Positions 35,824-47,674 of a stretch of DNA of 64,000 nucleotides are shown here, piece after piece. The position numbers and the translations under genes were made by a program. The notes below the pieces were generated by a model. The model worked only from the letters and a program-made list of their open reading frames with translations, did no database searches and had not been told where the DNA came from. The stretch comes from Carex sylvatica (lineage: Eukaryota > Streptophyta > Magnoliopsida > Poales > Cyperaceae): positions 1 through 64,000 of the forward strand of contig CAXKVR010000244.1 in assembly GCA_964058845.1 (NCBI GenBank), written 5' to 3'. Within the stretch, counting starts at the first letter, position 1. The number at the start of each line of letters is the position of its first letter.

Positions 35824-36059
35824 TTTTTTATTTGAAAAATGGTGTTGAATTTCTTCCAGAGAGGGTATTATTTTTTGGAACTGGTGGAGGTTGCTAGCAT
35901 AAATTGTGGCTGCCAACGGGCTTGCAAGTTGCAAAGAAAAAAAAGAAAAAAAAAAAAACTTGGTATTTCTAGTAGAAACATGATCGGCTCATCTCAGTCT
36001 TCCTTCTTTTGATTTTTTTTTTTTTTAGTTATGTCAGCGTTTGATGACAACATTGAGAC

Positions 36060-38004
36060 CAGGGGTGGATCTACTGTAGCACAGGAGCAAGGTAACCGCC
36101 TCTCTCTAAATTTTGAGTTTTAGTGGTGATCTATTGGTACCGATCGACTTTGCCTCTCCTTGGAAATTTTTTGTCCCCTTCTAAATGTTTGATTTGTAAT
36201 TCGGGTTAAATTTAGTGTTAAAATCAAAATAAATTTCTTGAATTATAATTGGTAATATTAATTATAAGTTATAGGATCATAAATTATAGGAGAGTGCTAT
36301 TCTACACACAAATTAAAATTTTGAGATTAAAGCATCTTTTATTCCCGTTTTACCTTTAAATAAAAAAAGGGGCCCAATTTCTTCTTTCCACCTCTTTCTA
36401 ACACAATTAATAAGCCAACCAATATAGAAACTTAATAAAAAAAAAAACAAAGAATAGAAAAAGTTCTCTTCTTTTCCAATCGACTGCCCATTCTCTTACT
36501 CTGCTCCTTGCATTATAATTTTGTGATTTTGCCTGAATTCAAGCTCTCTTTCAGAAAATATATAAATGAGAAATTATTAAAATAATATTTTATTTAATCA
36601 ACTCATGCTCGACAATTCTTGGAAACAACTAGTGGTTTACAACTCTATCTATTTCTCTCATCCCCCTCTCTCTCCCATGGAGCTGCTGACACTTGAGCAA
36701 ATTGGTTGAATAGAAATTTTAGATATGAAAGTTTGAACCGCCCCAAATAATCTACGATTTTCATCAATGTTCCAATAGGTTTCTTTGTCTAACTCTTGCT
36801 CTAGAAGCTGCGTTCAAGTTTTGGTTGTAATATGAGTTATGGTGCCCTAATTAAACTGAACTGAAACTAAATATTGATTTAATATAGTTGACGTCAAAGA
36901 GAATAGTCAATGTATCTTGACCCATACCTTAGATTTTATTAACACAGGTGATAAAGTGAAAAGTTAACAAAATGATTTTTATTAGATGCCTCTTCGGGAA
37001 ATTTTTATGTTAATTACAAATTCAGAAACAAAAAGACAATTTGAAAATATAAAGACCCAAAGTTTATTGTGTTAATTATCCAGTTGTTTATAAGTTTTGA
37101 ATGGATGTTGAAAATATTGTTTGTTCTTTAATACATGATAATAGATGGCAGCCTCATATTTTGGTGGAAGCAATACATGAGAACTAAAAGCTAGAATTAC
37201 CTTCATGGAGAGTGGCTGAGACAATTGGCCTATGTGAGAAAAATTATAAGGATAACAAGCACAAAATCAAGATATAACAAACGAATCTGATTGTGAACTG
37301 GGCAAGGAAGCAGAGACAAACAGAGGGTGGTACATACCTATTGAATACAGTGGCACACTTAAAATTAGATGCAGTTTTAAATCCATAGTTTTTCAGATAA
37401 TCTAGCTGATATATTGCTCAAAGTTGTTAGAATTGTAATAGGTTAAGTGTACATTTTACAATGGAGTAGGCTAGTTTAGGTACCAGTGCTTTGTGTCAGT
37501 AAAACGATACCAGCAACTAGGGGTTATTATTTAGCTTTTAGTTTATTTTTATTTAGCAGTGGACAATTTTATGTAATGATACTACTTTCAATGCAAGCTT
37601 CGGGGCTTTTCATCAAAAAAAAGTAAAAATTCTTAGTTTTTTTTTGCTTTTCTTTATTGATTATTTTATTAGTTTCCATTATTGGCAATTTTATTTATTG
37701 GCTTAGAAAAAGAAGGTGAATTGGGCCCGCTTGTTTTATTAGCTGTCTTCTATGATTTCTAATTAAGTCAAAAAGAGAGGAAGGATAAAACATGAATTTA
37801 AGAAGCTCAGCTCTCAAAAATTCAATTTGTGCGTGTAAAATAGCACTTTCCTAAATTATAAGTCAGGATATTAAAAAATATAAGTCAAAATATATTTTTT
37901 TTTTATCGAGTATCCAATTAGTTAATGAGTTTAAATCTGATAAGCTATTTAAATCTGATTCGATATTTTTTTGTTCCCCTCATGAAAATCCTGAGTCTGC
38001 CCTG
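36060..38004. mobile_element. hAT-like element with imperfect 8-bp target duplication, LINE nested inside
   Basis: The flanks are ATTGAGAC (36052-36059) and ATTAAGAC (38005-38012), one mismatch. The termini are CAGGGGTGGATCTAC and, reversed, CAGGGCAGACTCAGG; the first five bases match perfectly, then diverge. CAGGGGTGGATC-type ends are common in plant hAT elements. The interior has no transposase and contains a LINE tail at about 37140-37626. Confidence 0.55.
37140..37626 (+). mobile_element. LINE 3' tail (5'-truncated)
   Basis: 37295-37420 reads like the end of a LINE RNase H region (ELGKEAETNRGWYIPIEYSG). It is followed by an untranslated region ending CAAGCTTCGGGGCTTTTCAT and a short poly(A) (37617-37624), a typical plant L1 tail. 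The start is approximate and no target duplication was found. Confidence 0.5.
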
Positions 38005-38012
38005 ATTAAGAC

Positions 38013-40014
38013 ACACATAGTTATAAAAATATGTATAAGATTATGCTTAGAATTCTTATCAACTGCATGCGGTCAAATAGTACGACTATACAGAATTATT
38101 ATTATTGTTGTTCTTTTAAATTACTCACAGCCGCGAACTGCCTTCTAGAATATTTTCAAAGATATTAGACTTTACTAATATATATATTTTAATTCGGTGG
38201 ATTTACATATGTATATTTTTGTGTCTTCATTATATTTTTATTTTTTAAACATTAATAACTTTAAATTTAAAATTCAATTATCAAAATAAAACTATTAAAT
38301 TTAATGTATATCATTTTCTCAACATATATAAAAAAATTATGATTTTAAAAAAAAAAATTATTTAATAATTGTTATTAAAAAGAATTTTCAAAATAGATAC
38401 AACTTTTTATAATTAAATGTACTAGAAGGATCACAATATTTTCTGTATTACCTAGAAGTGACTTTTAAACGGGGATGAATAACTCAGAATCCAAACATTC
38501 TTATTTTTTTCTAATAACTCATAAAGAAATATATTAATTTTTCTTACAACCGCAAAAAATCCAGCATGAAAAATGTTGATCCGGGTTATTTGTAGCAGTC
38601 TTTCTAATAAATCAAATTATATAGTATTTCATTTATTTTCAAAGAAATATATTAAATATTTATAGTATTTCAATACAAAAAATATATAAATTATAAATAT
38701 TTCTATTTAAATAAAAAATCTGAAAAATGAAAAAAATAAATGGAACCGCAAATTTTTTTTTTTTTTTTAAAACCGTTGGTTTTGGAATTCTAAAATCGCA
38801 ATTTTGTTTTGTGGTTTTAAACTGAATTACCGCAAAATAATTTTGTGGTTTGGATAGATTTCAAAATCCTGCACAACTTTGGTTAGTTTTTAAAATTTAA
38901 TTATTTTTTTGAATATTTATAAAAAATTCGAGTCACATGGTCATAATTTTCATGATAATTTGTTAAAAGTAACTAACTCTGATTAAAACTAGTTATCAGT
39001 GTTACAAATTATAACAGTAATCACACATCTTACCCCCAAAATAATATTTATTTGAGTTCAAAATGGACTGTATGAAAAATATTTTTATATAAATTAAATT
39101 TTAAAATCTGACGTGTTCTTCAATTCAGAGCGAAACACAAAAAAAAACAGCTTTTGTAATAGAGAAAATATTAAAACAAGAGAAAGCTCACAAGTTACAA
39201 TAAAGAAGAAAGCAAAACAATTATGTCTCCTCTCTATTAATTAAATATTTTGCTTATTATAAAATAAAATTTAGAGTCGGAAGATTGTGAGTTTAAAATT
39301 CGAATGAATTTTTTTAATAAACATTAGAATAAAAGTTGACAAGTTAAATCTCTGTCGTTCTCATCATAAGTAACATAAATAAAATGTAGAGAAGTGAAAT
39401 GTTTATTTATCACTCATTCTCTCTCCTTCGGCTCTCTTATTATTATTTTTTTTTTTTTGTTTCTCTAGCATGTAAATTATGTTTGGTTCACAGAAGATGA
39501 AAAAAAAAATTAAGAATAAAAAAATGAAAATCAATGAAAAACATATTATCATATTTTTCACGTTTTATTTTCTTTATCTTGTTTTCCTTCACAACACATT
39601 AATTAAAAAAAAAAGCCAAAAATAAATTTTAGAATATTAGCTGAAGTATGATTCTCTTTTAAATTAATAATCATTCTTCAATCTAATATCAAAAGGCTAC
39701 ACAAGGGCAACCATAAATAATCATAATTCAATATAATAGATGGTGGGTTAAAAATTCGAATAGAATTTTTATGAACATTAAAATTTAAACGACTAGATAT
39801 TAATCTTTCTCTTACAAAAAAATTATCTTTTAAACCAATCAAATTTTTTTGGGTCAAAGTCAACAATTATCAGTACCATCAAATTTGACGACAGTAGCAG
39901 ATCCGAACTCGCTTGATACCAGTAACCAGACCAGGACACGGACACGCCATCTCAAGTCAGACTTTGTCGTGTCAATTACCAATTTTTCATTCATTCATTC
40001 AAGTAGTTGTAGTC
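38013..40014. other. AT-rich intergenic stretch and DNA ligase 1 upstream region
   Basis: No gene seen to 39.8 kb. 38750-38870 has inverted AACCGCAAATT and AATTTTGTGGTTT motifs of an unassigned element. 39850-40014 is the 5' region of the ligase gene. An in-frame ATG at 39913 precedes the preferred start, with no stop in between; no convincing TATA box was found. Confidence 0.4.
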
Positions 40015-43000
40015 ATGTTCTCAATTCGATCACCTCAGTTTTCGTTTTCCCTCTTTCTCACATGTCACCGCTGCTCTTCCCTCCAAACCCCCTTCTCTAA
40101 AACCCTAAATTCCACCTCTTTCCCTCGTCTCATCCTCTCCCTCTCCTCCCCGGCCGCCGCCATGTCCTCCTCCTCCTCAGGGAAGCGCTCTATCAATGAC
40201 GTCCTCATGGGCAATGCCCGTGCCGCTGCCAAAAAGACCAACAAACCAGCAGCGCCGCCGTCTTCATCCCAGCCCAAGAAGGTCAAAACCCTTGAACAGT
40301 GTTTTGGCGCCAAAGAGAAGGAGACTGAGAAGCCAAAGGAGATGGTAATTGAAAAAGCTGAGAATGTAGCAGAGGAGAAGACGAACTCGATTGTAGAGGA
40401 AGAGCTGAAGAGTACAATCAAACAGAAAGTTAAATCTCTAGAGAAAGGCACTTCTTCTTCCTCACCAAAGAAACCCAAAACCCTGGCTGCTTGCTCTAAA
40501 CCAAACAATGCACAAGAGAAAACCTTGAAACCTTGCCAAGAAGAACAAGAGAAGCCACAAGATAAAGATCCAGAATCGGATCCTTCGCAAGAGAAGAAGG
40601 CGAGTCTTGAGCTGAAGAAAAACGGTGAAAACTTTGACCCGAAGAAAGCAGCATTCTGGAAACCAGGCGAACCGGTCCCATTTCGGTTCTTGGCATATGC
40701 GCTCGATCTCATCTCGAATGAATCGGGTAGAATTGCAATTACCGAAATTTTGTCGAATGTGTTCAGGACAGTCATGGCCACTACACCTGGAGACCTTCTC
40801 GCAACAGTGTACCTTGCGGCCAATAGGATTGCGCCACCTCATGAAGGGATAGAACTTGGGATTGGGGATGCGTCTTTAATAAAGGCACTTGGCGAGGCTT
40901 ATGGGAGGAATGATGACCAGGTCAAGAAACAACTCAAGGTAATATATGAAAAGTATAGTTTTGTATCCAAATAACATATTAGTTGCATCTATGCATTAAA
41001 CTAATTTTTCCCGATTTTAACGGCATGGCAGGAACTTGGTGATTTGGGCCTTGTAGCTAAAATGAGCCGCTCATCCCAAGGAAGGATGCTTTCTTACTTT
41101 AGTAATTCTCAGAAAAAGAAATCTCAAAGTTTGACAATCGCTAAGGTGCTGGATACCTTTCGTACAATTGCAAAGGTGAGATATCTCCTTGTTGTTCTTT
41201 CTATAGGCTGGTACATTACCTACCAGTATATCTGGGAGAGTACTGGTACAGCGTAAAGTGGCTTTTGTCCTCATTTTATGTTTCTGAATATCAATCTGGT
41301 ACAGCTGGGTTTTTGCTGGGGCAATGCCGGACAACTTTGTCTCGTTTTGTTTACCATGATCTATTGGCATTGTGGATTGACTGCCACTGGTACCCGCTTG
41401 ACTGGTACAGAGCCAAATTCTTGGTTTAGCTGCCCTCTTTGCTGAGTGTTAGCTGTTTTTGTACTTTTCATCTTTTTTCTCCAGTTTTGTTTCCCGGGCT
41501 TTATATATCAACCTATTTACTTGATTTTTTTTTAATTAATTTATATAATGGCCTTTGCTAATGTGGGTCTACTTTTAAAGATCAAAACACTTTAGCAATA
41601 AGAGTGTGTGTTCTTTTCTTTTCTTTTCTTAATCCAAGTAGGAATCTGGAAAAGATAGTCAAAACAAGAAAAGAGAGCACATGAAAGCACTCCTAGTAGC
41701 AGCTACTGATTGTGAGCCCCAGTACATCATCCGTCTTCTTCAGGTAAATCTTATCGACTGTCTCTTTTACCTTTCTCATCAACGTGTGCTAATTTCATCT
41801 TTGCACTCTGCAGTCTAAAATGCGAATTGGGTTGGCTGAGAAAACAGTCCTGGTTGCCCTTGCACACGCCTCTGTTTACTCTGAAAATTCATCTTCAATA
41901 AACCAAGCTTCTCTTGAGGAGGTAACAGCTTTATCTTGGTTTGCTGCAAGTAATAATAAATATTTAATTGGAAAAGACTAACTAATCAGCCCTTGAAATA
42001 ATTTATTAAAATTGTAATTACGTCACTTTGCTTTTTTTCTTTTTGTGAATTGTATTATATATCCTTGTTAACACAACTTAGTTGTATGAACTGTGAAGGC
42101 TGCTAGAATCACTAAGCAAGTATATTCGGTTCTACCAATCTATGACAAGATCGTGCCAGCACTTCTTGATGTTGGTGTGTGGAAGCTTCAAGAAACATGC
42201 AACTTCTCTCCAGGTGTGCCTGTGGGTCCCATGTTGGCAAAACCAACTAAAGCTGTGTCAGAAATCCTCGATAAGTTTCAGGGCACAGAATTTACATGTG
42301 AATACAAGTATGACGGTGAACGGGCTCAGGTATTGTGAATTTGGTTAATTTTATTTTGTAGTTCTGTCTATTTTGTAATAATTTTCATATATTTTTGAGA
42401 GAAGATACATCGCATGGAGGATGGTACAATTGAGATTTACAGTCGCAATGCTGAAAGGAACACTGGAAAGTACCCAGATGTGGTGAATGCCGTATCGAGG
42501 TATCAATGGAGCCAATTTCATAATTTATCATTGTGGTCCAAATATGTAATTTAAATTTTATGGGCAAAACCCGAAATAATCTTTTAGTGAACTTGAAATA
42601 TTTTAGTGTTTTTAACGAGTCTTATTGGATAAGGTTCTAGGGGAGCAACCCAAATTATTCCTAAATTTAACCGCTTTGTGTTATTTATATTATAAGGCAG
42701 TTTCAATTTATTATTATATTATTATTTCTGTGGGACACCTTGTACAGATTCAGGAAACCTACAGCGAAGACTTTTGTTCTAGATTGTGAAATTGTTGCAT
42801 ATGATCAAGAAAAGCATAAGATCTTGCCTTTCCAGGTTAATATTCCATGTTTGCATTAACTAAACCCTAATTTTCTTTCTTCTGTCCAACTCTATTTAAA
42901 AATTATGATCACCTTTTGTTCCTTTTTTTCTCTTGCAGGTCCTTAGCACTAGAGCCCGTAAAGGAGTTGTTATAAGTGATATAAAAGTGTCAGTTTGTAC

Positions 43001-45733
43001 CTATGGCTTTGACATTTTGTATTTAAACGGCCAACCTCTACTAGAAGAGCAACTCAAAGTTCGTCGTGAGGTAACATAAATTCAAAGTCAATTTAGGATG
43101 TCTTATCTAAGTGTTGTATAAACTTATATTTCCGATTATCTGAGAATTTTATGCTTGCAAAAGACTATGTCCTTTTGGACTACTGAGATATTCACCGGTG
43201 CTTTTGACAGCATCTTTACAACTCGTTTGAGGAAATACCCGGTTTATTTCAATTTGCCACTGCAATAACATCAAATGACTTAGAGGAGATACAGAAGTTT
43301 CTTGAGACAGCTGTCAACTCTAGGTACGTATGAAAACTTATATTATAATATGGCCTTGTTGATAATTTGATTATTTTTTTTGCAAATACTGCCTCTTGGT
43401 ATATATTCACCCCAATTTATCTAAATGGACTCGACCTGCATTATGTACTTGTGCTTTTACCTCTCGTATATATTTTTTACTTGTGATTTTATCTCTCACA
43501 TATATATATTTTTTTTTTCCAATTTTCAAAGTTGCGAAGGGTTGATCATCAAAACAATGGATAAGGATGCAACTTATGAACCTGCAAAGCGGTCAAATAA
43601 TTGGTTGAAATTGAAGAAAGACTATATGGATAGGTACATTATATGCTCGCAAATTATTCGGTTGATATTCTTGCCAGTTTGGATATATCCCATTTTGTAG
43701 AGTTACCAATTTTTTTTTGTAATGTACGGCACAATGCTTCACAATTTCTTATATGGAGAATTGCTTATTCTTTCTGCAGTGTAGGGGACTCGTTGGATTT
43801 GGTGCCTATTGCCGCATTCCATGGCAGGGGAAAGCGCACTGGTAAATGCGGGATATTGTTCATAACTTCTACATGATAAATATTGCACTTTAGTTTGGTA
43901 GATGTATTGTGGTAACTTTTATGGTCTGTAGATGCGCATATTTATTTATTTTTCTTTCAGGTGGATATGGTTCGTTTTTACTTGCTTGTTACGATGAGCA
44001 GAATGAAGAATACCAGACGATATGTAACATAGGTAATATTTGAGCAACTTTTCATCTGCCCAGAAATAAAAAATATATATATTATTTGGTGCTCAGAGAA
44101 GATTTTTTTTTTTTTTTTTCATTCTCTTTTAAAAATTAGGTACGGGGTTTTCTGAGGCACAATTAGAGGAGAGAACTGCAAGCCTTCGGAGTAAAGTGAT
44201 TCCCAAGCCAAGGGTAATTTTAATTCGGTTCAAATTCATATTATAGCTTTTTCATTGTGAGTCTATGGTAATATACATATTACACAGAGGCCCGCACTAT
44301 GGACTCATATCTTTGTGTTAAAAGGCCAAACAGTCAATCTAAACCGTTTAAATTTTACATTTTTCTTTTATTTTTACTGTTTTGTTAGACAGGTAGAAAA
44401 TCAGATTGAAATTAATGGACCATTCAAAAGCAGTGATTTTCTACCTATCTAAAAAATTTAGTAAAAAATCCTAAAAAAAGTGTGAAGTACATTTTCATAT
44501 GGAGATTATGTTTAACGGTTATGATCGACTGTTTGAACTTTGAAAATAGAGATATGGATCCATTATCATGGGTCGATTTGTAATATGCATATTACCATAG
44601 TCTCACTCTTTGATTGTTGTCTTTGTGTGTGTGTGTGTGTGTTTTTTGGTTAAAATTCTCAATTCTTTTTTTTTTTTTCTGACTTTTCACCTAAAGCAGG
44701 CATACTACAGATATGCTGATACCATGAACCCTGATGTGTGGTTCGATCCATCGGAGGTAAAGATGCTTTTATTTGACTTCATAAAATTTAGAACTGTTGT
44801 TCTAAATCACCTCAGTAGTATGTTATGGACATGTGAAAACTGTAATAACCTTCAAGTGGGGAAAATGTAGAAAAACATGATTCAAGCACCAATTGATTTC
44901 TTTTAATATAAAATATGGTCAAATAGACTTTCATTTAATACTAATATCCTTTGTTTTGTATGATAATAGGTTTGGGAGGTTAAAGCGGCTGATTTGAGCA
45001 TCAGTCCTGTTCACCGTGCTGCTAATGGTATACTGGATCCCAATAAGGTTTGTAGAACTTTAAGCCTTCTGCATTGAGTTCTACTATGCATAGTGCGGAT
45101 TGGTCCGTACTATGGATCAATATTTTCGTTTTCAAAGTTGAAATAGTCGATCTGAACTATTCAACATGACCTCCATATGAAATTTTACATTTTTTTTAGA
45201 TTTTTTTAATATTTTTTCGATATGTAGAAAATCACTATTTTTAAATGATCTAGAATTTTTAGATCAAGTGAATTTCTACCTATCTAAAAAAATAGTAAAA
45301 AATGTAAAATCTGCATTTTCATACGGAGATCATATGTTGAACGATTCAGATCGACAGTTTGGATTTTAAAAATTGAGATATTGATCCATGGCACTGACCA
45401 GTCCATGCAATGCATAGTACCATAGCTTCACTCTTGTTTAATTATATCTAAAATAGAGATAACAAACTTGGACATTTTTTTTATTGCTCTTTGTAGGGAA
45501 TTTCACTTCGGTTCCCTAGGCTATTGCGCATTCGGGATGACAAAAAACCCGAGCAGGCAACAACATCAGACCAGGTACGTGAAGTATATCTATGTTTTTT
45601 ATTTTTAGCCTCATTTGTTTTTACTTCATGATTTCTTAAAAAAAATCGGCTTTTCTCTTTTCAGGTTGCAGACATGTACCGTGCTCAAAAAATTTATCAT
45701 GGCAATAATAATGACGACGAGGACGATGACTAA
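40015..45733 (+). CDS. LIG1: DNA ligase 1 (ATP-dependent), 17 exons, 842 aa
   Basis: Joins nicks in DNA using ATP; in plants it seals Okazaki fragments and acts in excision repair. Exons: 40015-40938, 41032-41175, 41642-41743, 41814-41921, 42099-42329, 42405-42499, 42748-42835, 42939-43070, 43211-43323, 43532-43633, 43780-43841, 43961-44032, 44140-44213, 44700-44756, 44970-45047, 45497-45574, 45665-45733. All introns are GT-AG and phases join to 2529 nt. Residues 1-49 are Ser/Arg-rich and almost free of acidic residues, like a mitochondrial presequence; a second in-frame ATG at 40162 (residue 50, context GCCGCCATGTCC) starts the nuclear-type form. Residues 50-205 are Lys/Glu-rich and disordered. 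The N-terminal ligase domain starts near 208. The catalytic Lys is K496 in [21 protein letters not shown] and [12 protein letters not shown] are the later nucleotidyltransferase motifs. The C-terminus is acidic (NDDEDDD). Arabidopsis LIG1 is about 790 aa and uses two starts the same way. Confidence 0.95.
44257..44606. mobile_element. Palindromic MITE in DNA ligase 1 intron 13
   Basis: Terminal inverted repeats GTGAGTCTATGGTAATATAC and its complement GCATATTACCATAGTCTCAC. The interior is palindromic around ATTTTCTACCTATCTAAAAA. The flanking 9-mers TTTTTCATT and TCTTTGATT match at 7 of 9 positions. Confidence 0.8.
45073..45432. mobile_element. Palindromic MITE in DNA ligase 1 intron 15
   Basis: Ends CTACTATGCATAGTGCGG and its near-complement TGCATAGTACCATAGCTTCAC; the left terminus has lost a few bases. 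The interior shares CGATCTGAACTATTCAACAT and TTTCTACCTATCTAAAAA with the other family members. Confidence 0.75.
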
Positions 45734-47674
45734 GCAAATTATGTATTTACTCGTTGTTTTCAAGGAGGTATGTTAAATATATGATTTATTGGTATAATAA
45801 TCCTTATAATTATACCTGTAGTACTGCTCATTTATCAAGCCAACTGGTACACGCTATTATATACCCTTTAAAATACCGATATGAGAATTAAGAAGCTTAT
45901 ATTGGCTGGAGCTTGATGCCTAGGCCTTGGTTAAAACCAAAAGTTCATGAATTACACAAAAAAGAATACAAATATAGATTATTACAAAGCTGAGATATTT
46001 GGTGTAAAGTCTGACTGATTCACAACAGCAAATTTCAGACAACCCTTGTTTTTGAAGCCATTGTTATGTATCTCAAGCACCAAAATTAGATGTCTTAACC
46101 TTTTCTTTTTCTTTAACTTTTCTTTTTCTTATTTTTGTGTCGAATTTCAAGTTGAAATGTTTAGTACAATGGATATCTATGCCCCAGGTGTACAGGATAT
46201 GTAATGGCGGGAAGGCATCTGATTATGCAACATTGCTTGAGATTTCCTATTTTATTAACTTCTTCATTGTGGAGCCGAGTCTCCGCTTGTGAATCTTTAT
46301 TGCTCCTCAATCAACAAAGGTAAAAGGTATGGTTGGGTGTTTTTTTAGAGGGAATATCGTCATCTTAATTTTTTAACCGCTGTAACTTCCAGCGCCAAAA
46401 AGTTAAAATTTGGAGGAAAAATAATTATAAATTTGATCTCTAACATTTAAGATAGGTTGCGTATCAAAGTTGGTCTGAAACATAATTTGATTTTTCACTA
46501 ATCAGAATTCATTGTGTAAACAGTTGCTTAGGATTTCTAACAACATGATTGTTGTTTATTGATTATGATAGTTTGCAAAAAAAGTTTCTTTTTTATGATT
46601 ATTTATAGTAATGTTTTCTGATTCAACTATTTTGGTTACTTTTTCAGGGTGTTCATTTTTAATGGTGACTAGAGATCCTAGTTCATGGCTTAATTTTCCT
46701 TGTATGTAGAATATATTGTATATCTCATGTAATGTGTTAATCTACAATTTTAGCTAGGAACGAGTTTGATGTTTTTGTTGTGTGCATTATGATGTGATAA
46801 TCTTCTGATGAGACAAGCTTTTACAGAGCAAGCTAACTAGACAATTTAAGGGAGAGATTTTAAAAAAAATTTAGTGAATAGATCTCAAAATGACCCAAAA
46901 GCACTCTTTCTATTACTAGTCAACGTCAGTTAGGGAGGTATTTAAATAGATTTCTCTATTTTTTTTTGCCTTCATTATATCTCTATTTTAAAACTATGAC
47001 AATTTAAAAGATAAATATTAAAATAAAATGACTAGATATGATTTATGTCATTTTCTCTATGCACATGTAAACATCATAATATTATGATTTTATTTTTATT
47101 ATTATTATTATTATTATATATATATATTTATTTATTTATTTTTATTCATTTTTTTGCAAAAATACATCAATATGAATAAATTCTTTATAAAATTTATAAA
47201 AAATCAACATTGAAAAGCACTAATTTTTTGTGTATGTAAAGAAAATAAAAGTGGTCACATCTAACAATTTTATTTTGACATACAAATTTAGAATTTATAT
47301 TATTAGCAAAATAAAAGTGAAGGTGTTTGAACCCCCATTTAACTCATTTAAATAATGCCTCAATTATTCAGCAAGGTTATAAAACCTGAAACTGACGCAT
47401 TGAAATCTCTTCATCCGTAAACAGTTGTTCAAATAATAATTTAACATACTTGTCTACATCTGCAAACTTTGACTGCTTACAAGCTAGTTTACAAGCAGTT
47501 CACTAGCCTAAAGGCCAAGTTGCAACAAACTGAGAGTAAATTAATCAAAACATCGATTGTTACAACGGGTTGTTCCTAATTTTGAAGCCATGAATGCAAT
47601 AATTGACGATTCACGGTCAAGTCAGATCAATCAACAGAAACGTAGCTGAGTCACATAGAACTAGGGTTTCTCTG
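45734..47674. other. Convergent intergenic region between DNA ligase 1 and PRMT6
   Basis: Both genes end into this region, so it holds their 3' untranslated regions and spacer. 47095-47150 is a TTA/TTTA microsatellite. No further gene is seen. Confidence 0.6.

Noticed and set aside
40065..40823. 252-codon open frame on the minus strand
   Set aside because: It is the antisense of DNA ligase 1 exon 1, whose coding sense is certain; Ser/Phe-rich shadow.
41190..41500. Repeated CTGGTACA motifs in DNA ligase 1 intron 2 suggesting a retroposon tail
   Set aside because: No poly(A), target duplication or coding remains could be shown.
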